A DNA stretch of 64,000 nucleotides, taken from assembly GCA_039654915.1 (NCBI GenBank), contig CM077599.1:7008501-7072500 (forward strand), written 5' to 3'. Position 1 is the first letter of the stretch, and the number at the start of each line of letters is the position of its first letter. The notes below the pieces were generated by a model. It ran no database searches, had not been told where the DNA came from, and worked only from the letters and a program-made list of their open reading frames with translations. The stretch comes from Aquilaria yunnanensis (lineage: Eukaryota > Streptophyta > Magnoliopsida > Malvales > Thymelaeaceae). Below, piece after piece: positions 60,101 to 64,000 of this stretch. Both the position numbers and the translations under genes were made by a program.

Positions 60101-61700
60101 GATTTCCAAAAATGAAAAAGCAAAATAAAAGTGATATCAAACCACATGGAGTTCCTATAATTCCCGTCTACTATGAAAATTTGTTTTTCTCACCCTATCT
60201 CAAAGTTGTTTCCTGTCTTCTAATTTTATGGAGAAATATGGCATTGGCAGGAAGAAAGAAAAAAAGATACATAACCGACAAACCTAGGGCTAGATGCAGT
60301 ACAACTGCACATAAGTTGAAAGAGTTTAAAGTTGAGACAATTTTTGCAACTTCTACCGCATATATGTCGCATATAAATACCATCATTCAATTGAAAGCAA
60401 CTGGTCAGATGAAGTTTCGTATGCTATATATAGAAGTCTTGTTCATTTGGTAGATTTGGAATATGAGGAAGCTTGTCATGTTTATTGGTCAAGTGTTAGA
60501 CTACTCTCATAACCATTACGACTTATGTGAACTTTTGCATCTCCTTTGTTAAAATGTATAAACATGTAAGTCCTTAGTTTAAATGTGAAATAATACATAG
60601 AGCTAAAATAGATTGGTGAACTGTAACATAAATGTCAATATCACGTTATAATTATATAAACCGATTAATGATATAAGTAAAAAAATTTCAGTATGATGTA
60701 ATAGCTAGCTAGCTAGCTACAACTACAACAAACTCTTTCACCAATTCTATTTGAGATTTAACATCCTTCGTGCTATAAATCTTGTTAATCATGCTTTTAA
60801 CCGACAAAACAATTTGATGAGAAATTTGATGCCTAAATAGTAATAATAATTGAGGACAACAAGTCAAATGATCATGTAAATGCCGGTTACGAATTTGGTT
60901 GTTGATGTATGAAGACATATGCCAAGCACACCAGGATACATTCATTGTTAAAAGTTTCCCTTCAATTTGGTACTACAAAAACTCAATGACATCACATATT
61001 GTCAGCATGACAGATTTACAAAAAGGAGCAAGTTCGTCAGAAGTACTACAACTTTAGCTTTTGTTGTATATTCATCCCAAACTTCTTATTTGTCGAATAA
61101 TGGTCTCAATTTCTTGTTAAACATGGCAGATTGGTGCTTCATCAACTTTAAGGGTTAAGTCTAACATAAATTTTAACCAAATTACTATCATTAGTCCCAT
61201 ACTTTTCTTTCCTCATAAATTTAGTCATAATTTTTTTAATATTTATATAAGTTATCGATATTTGACATGACATATAAGTATATGTGGTGCTCATGCATGC
61301 GCGCAAGCGCACATACATAAAGTGAGTTAGTTCACTCAAAGGTTATAAGAAAGGAAAATTATTAGTATTTTGCAATATGTAATTATTTTCTAAAAAAATT
61401 ATACCACATTAGTTAAGAATCTATGACTTATTTAAATAGTAGAAAGAGTTTAAGTCTTTAAAGAAAGGGAAGTATAGGGTTATTGGTGATGGAGTTTTAC
61501 TAGATATTTCTATTAGACTCAATGTTGTATTGTGACAGCCAGAACCAATTTACACCAATTAGCAAATACGTTATTTGGACGACCACTATGCAATGAACAA
61601 GAGGCTTGGGATGAATTTGCAACCAAAAGTAAAGGTTTAGGCCTTTTGACGCAAAACCACTCATACAAAAGGTAATAATAATATTAATTTCCAAATTTGG
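60101..61700. other. Intergenic region, no gene recognised
   Basis: A 113-codon + frame at 60112-60453 begins in the AT-rich patch and resembles no protein I know. TAGC tetranucleotide repeats lie at 60703-60719. Nothing else is supported. Confidence 0.35.
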
Positions 61701-61995
61701 ATAAATTGCATCATTTGTCCTAAACCTTTAGTTATCATTCTAAATTAGTCCTCAATCTTCTTTTTATTGCATATCCTAAACCTTTAAAGTTCGTTGTATA
61801 TTGGTCTCTGGTCCTACAAAATTTTATAACTTTGACGTAACTATAAAACATCAAATTTTTAAATTTTGAACTTAAATATTTGGTTATTGTCTTCTTTTAA
61901 TTTTAAACTGTTTTGTAATTTTTTTTACAATTGATGAACCAATTAAATTATCAGCTTTTTCCCTCTATAAATTTAGTTTGTGTTATTTGAGTGAT
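61701..61995. repeat. MITE family A, copy 3 (partial)
   Basis: Begins ATAAATTGCATCATTTGTCC, then CCTTTAGTTATCATTCTAAATTAGTCCTCAAT and CATATTGG-like wording, as in 14159-14706 and 16979-17440. The right inverted end is worn or lost. Confidence 0.5.
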
Positions 61996-62286
61996 ATGGT
62001 GCAGAAGAAACATGATATTACATAGGGGAGATCAATTGACTGAGGGGGGCATATTAGGCGAGATTCAAGCTGTCTTTCATTTGGATAATGAGTAGATGCT
62101 CAAAATTGAAATGCACTTGGGTACACTGGATTTGTAACCTCAAATTTGAGATCTCAAATAGGTTGCAAATGTTGACATTAGTATTGGGTTAGATGATAAG
62201 GTTTAGGATTAGCTTCTGTCAGTCTTAAGGTTGGTTTGAGCACCTTGCTCGAGTTGTTCCTTTGCATATTTTTTCCTATATTTTTT

Positions 62287-63922
62287 GGCCTAAAGCCCCT
62301 TTTGCCCCATGAAATTTAGAAATTTGGACGTTTTACCCCCTAAATTTTGACTCGGGTTGACTCGCTTCTCAAACTTTGTAATTTGTTATCTTTTACCCCT
62401 CTTCCCAATTTAAAGAAGCATGTACATGCATTCACGTGCAAGAATTTTTTTTTTTATGAAAATGACTCTTTGCATTTTAGGAGGACCGAAATGAAAAGAA
62501 AAGGGAAGAACAAGGATTAGTTGACTATTTTTCCACTTAAACTCAAACTTCACTAGTTATTCTGAGTGTTTGGTGTGAAACGTGAACATTTAGTACCAAT
62601 AAAAGAAGAACCATAATTGTAGAATTTGCTTGAGGTGGGAATGTGTCATCAATCAATTCCAAAAAATAAACACTTATTTTCCTATACACAAAAAAAAAAG
62701 CCATGGTGATATATGTTCCTAATTGTGGAACAATATGAACAATAACATCCAGCAAAAGTTGCTCCAGTACAAGACAATTGCAATTTCTGTCAAACTTGTG
62801 GGCGCCATTCATACTTCATTTCTTGTTAGCAAGTATCTTTTTATATTCACTATGATGAGTATATAAGAATTTATGGAACAAAAATTAGGGACAAGTGAAA
62901 AAACCGTAATTAAATCAAAACTGATAAAGGACTATTAACAATTGCAGGCGTCCTATTAAAATTAGGAATAAGTGCAGAAATGGCAAAGCTTGAAAGTTGG
63001 TTGATTTTGCTTTACCAGTTAGAACTAGGATATTGAATAAGCAAGTAACTATATGTCATGATGGCTTGTTAACATGAATCAGAAAGGTAAGAAACTGATG
63101 CTCTATTCTTCCCATAAAAAAACATACATTTTGACAAAAGATTACTTGGAGTTTAACTGATACATATATTGCTTCAAATTTGGCCTTATTTTGTCAGAGA
63201 TTGGAATTGATATATTAGAACTCATGAGCAAAATCTTAAACTGTTACTCATATGCGAGGGTGAAATTAATTGTTGCTTAGAAAACAATCTTCCTAATCTT
63301 CCCAAGAATAATCAAATCTTGAGCAAAATATTCTAAAAATTCTACACTTTTAAACCGTATACCCAAAAAACAATGTGCATTGATTAAAATAATCTAAAAT
63401 TTCTAAAAACTTATTGAAGAACAAATGGTGAACAATCTGCACTGCCCAAACAAATTTTTAAAAACTGTACGCCCAACCATCTCTTATCATAGACCGGCTA
63501 CTGAAATTGTGCAACAGGGAATTAATGAACCAACAAAACCAAATCAAAACGGGCAAACAACTGCAAATCTTGAAATTGTGCTCATCTTGAATATTTTATA
63601 ATGATGTCTAGGGCAAATAGTCAACTATGTCTGTTCTTCGAAACACCTCTTGTTTATGTTTAAAACGGCACAAATTTGGTTTAAAAGTCATAAAATGGTT
63701 TACTTAGTCCTTCATCTATTCTTTTATGTTCATTACAGTCCTTATATTAGTTGAACAAATATTTCCGTCACAGAAGACAGGCACGTGACAGCATGTGCAT
63801 TATTAAACAAGGAAGAGGGGCTAAAACGTCCCAAATTGCAAAATTTGAGAGGCAAATGAAATGGAGTCAAGGTTATGAGGTAAAGTATGAGTTGATAAAA
63901 TTTTGAGGCAAAAGGGGAGGCC
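62287..63922. mobile_element. Non-autonomous MULE-like element with ~150-bp TIRs
   Basis: The left arm (62287 to about 62445) and right arm (about 63770-63922) are inverted copies. Landmarks are GGCCTAAAGCCCCTTTTGCC / GGCCTCCCCTTTTGCC, GGACGTTTTA and GCACATGC/GTACATGC with CACGTGC near the inner edge. Flanks TATATTTTTT (62277-62286) and TTTATTTTTT (63923-63932) agree at 9 of 10 positions, which fits a MULE duplication, though AT-rich flanks make this weak. The interior (~1.3 kb) shows no transposase; the frame at 62543-62812 is not recognisable. Confidence 0.65.
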
Positions 63923-64000
63923 TTTATTTTTTAATATATTTGCTGCTATTTTTTAAAGAAAAAGAAAAAGAAAAACAGTTTATGTGCTAACTCAATTTTC

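Noticed and set aside
60112..60453. 113-codon plus-strand frame
   Set aside because: Starts inside an AT-rich inverted-repeat patch and matches nothing recognisable; open length is compatible with chance.

Overview
The window is AT-rich nuclear DNA of a flowering plant, very probably a woody eudicot. The evidence is spliced genes with GT-AG introns, plant-type endomembrane and transcription-factor proteins, CT/GA-rich 5' leaders, and a dense load of MULE-like, hAT, LINE and MITE elements. I cannot name the species. Only three protein-coding genes look intact. All three are multi-exon, so I rebuilt them by joining exons at consensus splice sites.

Left part (1-22.6 kb): a tandem cluster of TM9SF/TMN (endomembrane protein 70) genes on the + strand. 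Copy 1 (3125-6064, 593 aa) and copy 2 (18922-22284, 592 aa) have the same seven-exon structure, with exons 2-7 identical in length. Between them is a badly decayed third copy (15542-16111), in which only remnants of the first exon, part of exon 6 and the last exon can be read. Both intact genes have a long-inverted-repeat transposon ending only 100-180 bp before the start codon. The one before copy 1 carries a captured, broken fragment of an AVT1-type amino-acid transporter gene (a Pack-MULE-like structure). The spacer between the copies holds (AGAACAAA)-type minisatellites, a hAT-type non-autonomous element with an 8-bp target duplication, and several MITEs.

Middle part (22.6-48.6 kb): mostly repeats and gene fossils. 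There is a frameshifted aldo-keto reductase fragment in two pieces (about 25.17-26.56 kb) and a MULE-like element (26.6-27.8 kb). A complete hAT element (28246-31811) follows, with a perfect 8-bp target duplication; its transposase frame is continuous except for two in-frame TAG codons. Further right are a second hAT-like repeat (33.0-33.7 kb), a fold-back element with the same AGAACAAA minisatellite (34.9-36.5 kb), a probable long LTR (36.6-39.0 kb) and LINE-like debris (42.2-44.4 kb).

Right part (48.6-64 kb): an INDETERMINATE DOMAIN (IDD14/15/16, SGR5-type) zinc-finger transcription-factor gene on the - strand (48642-50693, three exons, 421 aa), with a TATA box and a GA/CT microsatellite in its leader. 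Beyond it are microsatellites, a MITE, a pair of direct (LTR-like) repeats with a truncated L1-type LINE inserted in one of them (54.0-55.1 kb), another MITE copy and a long-TIR element (62287-63922).

The intact genes do not form a pathway: the TMN pair serves Golgi/endosomal membrane trafficking and the IDD gene is a separate developmental regulator. The most interesting structure not explained by standard categories is a family of three AGAACAAA-minisatellite elements whose ends carry tRNA-promoter-like A and B boxes.
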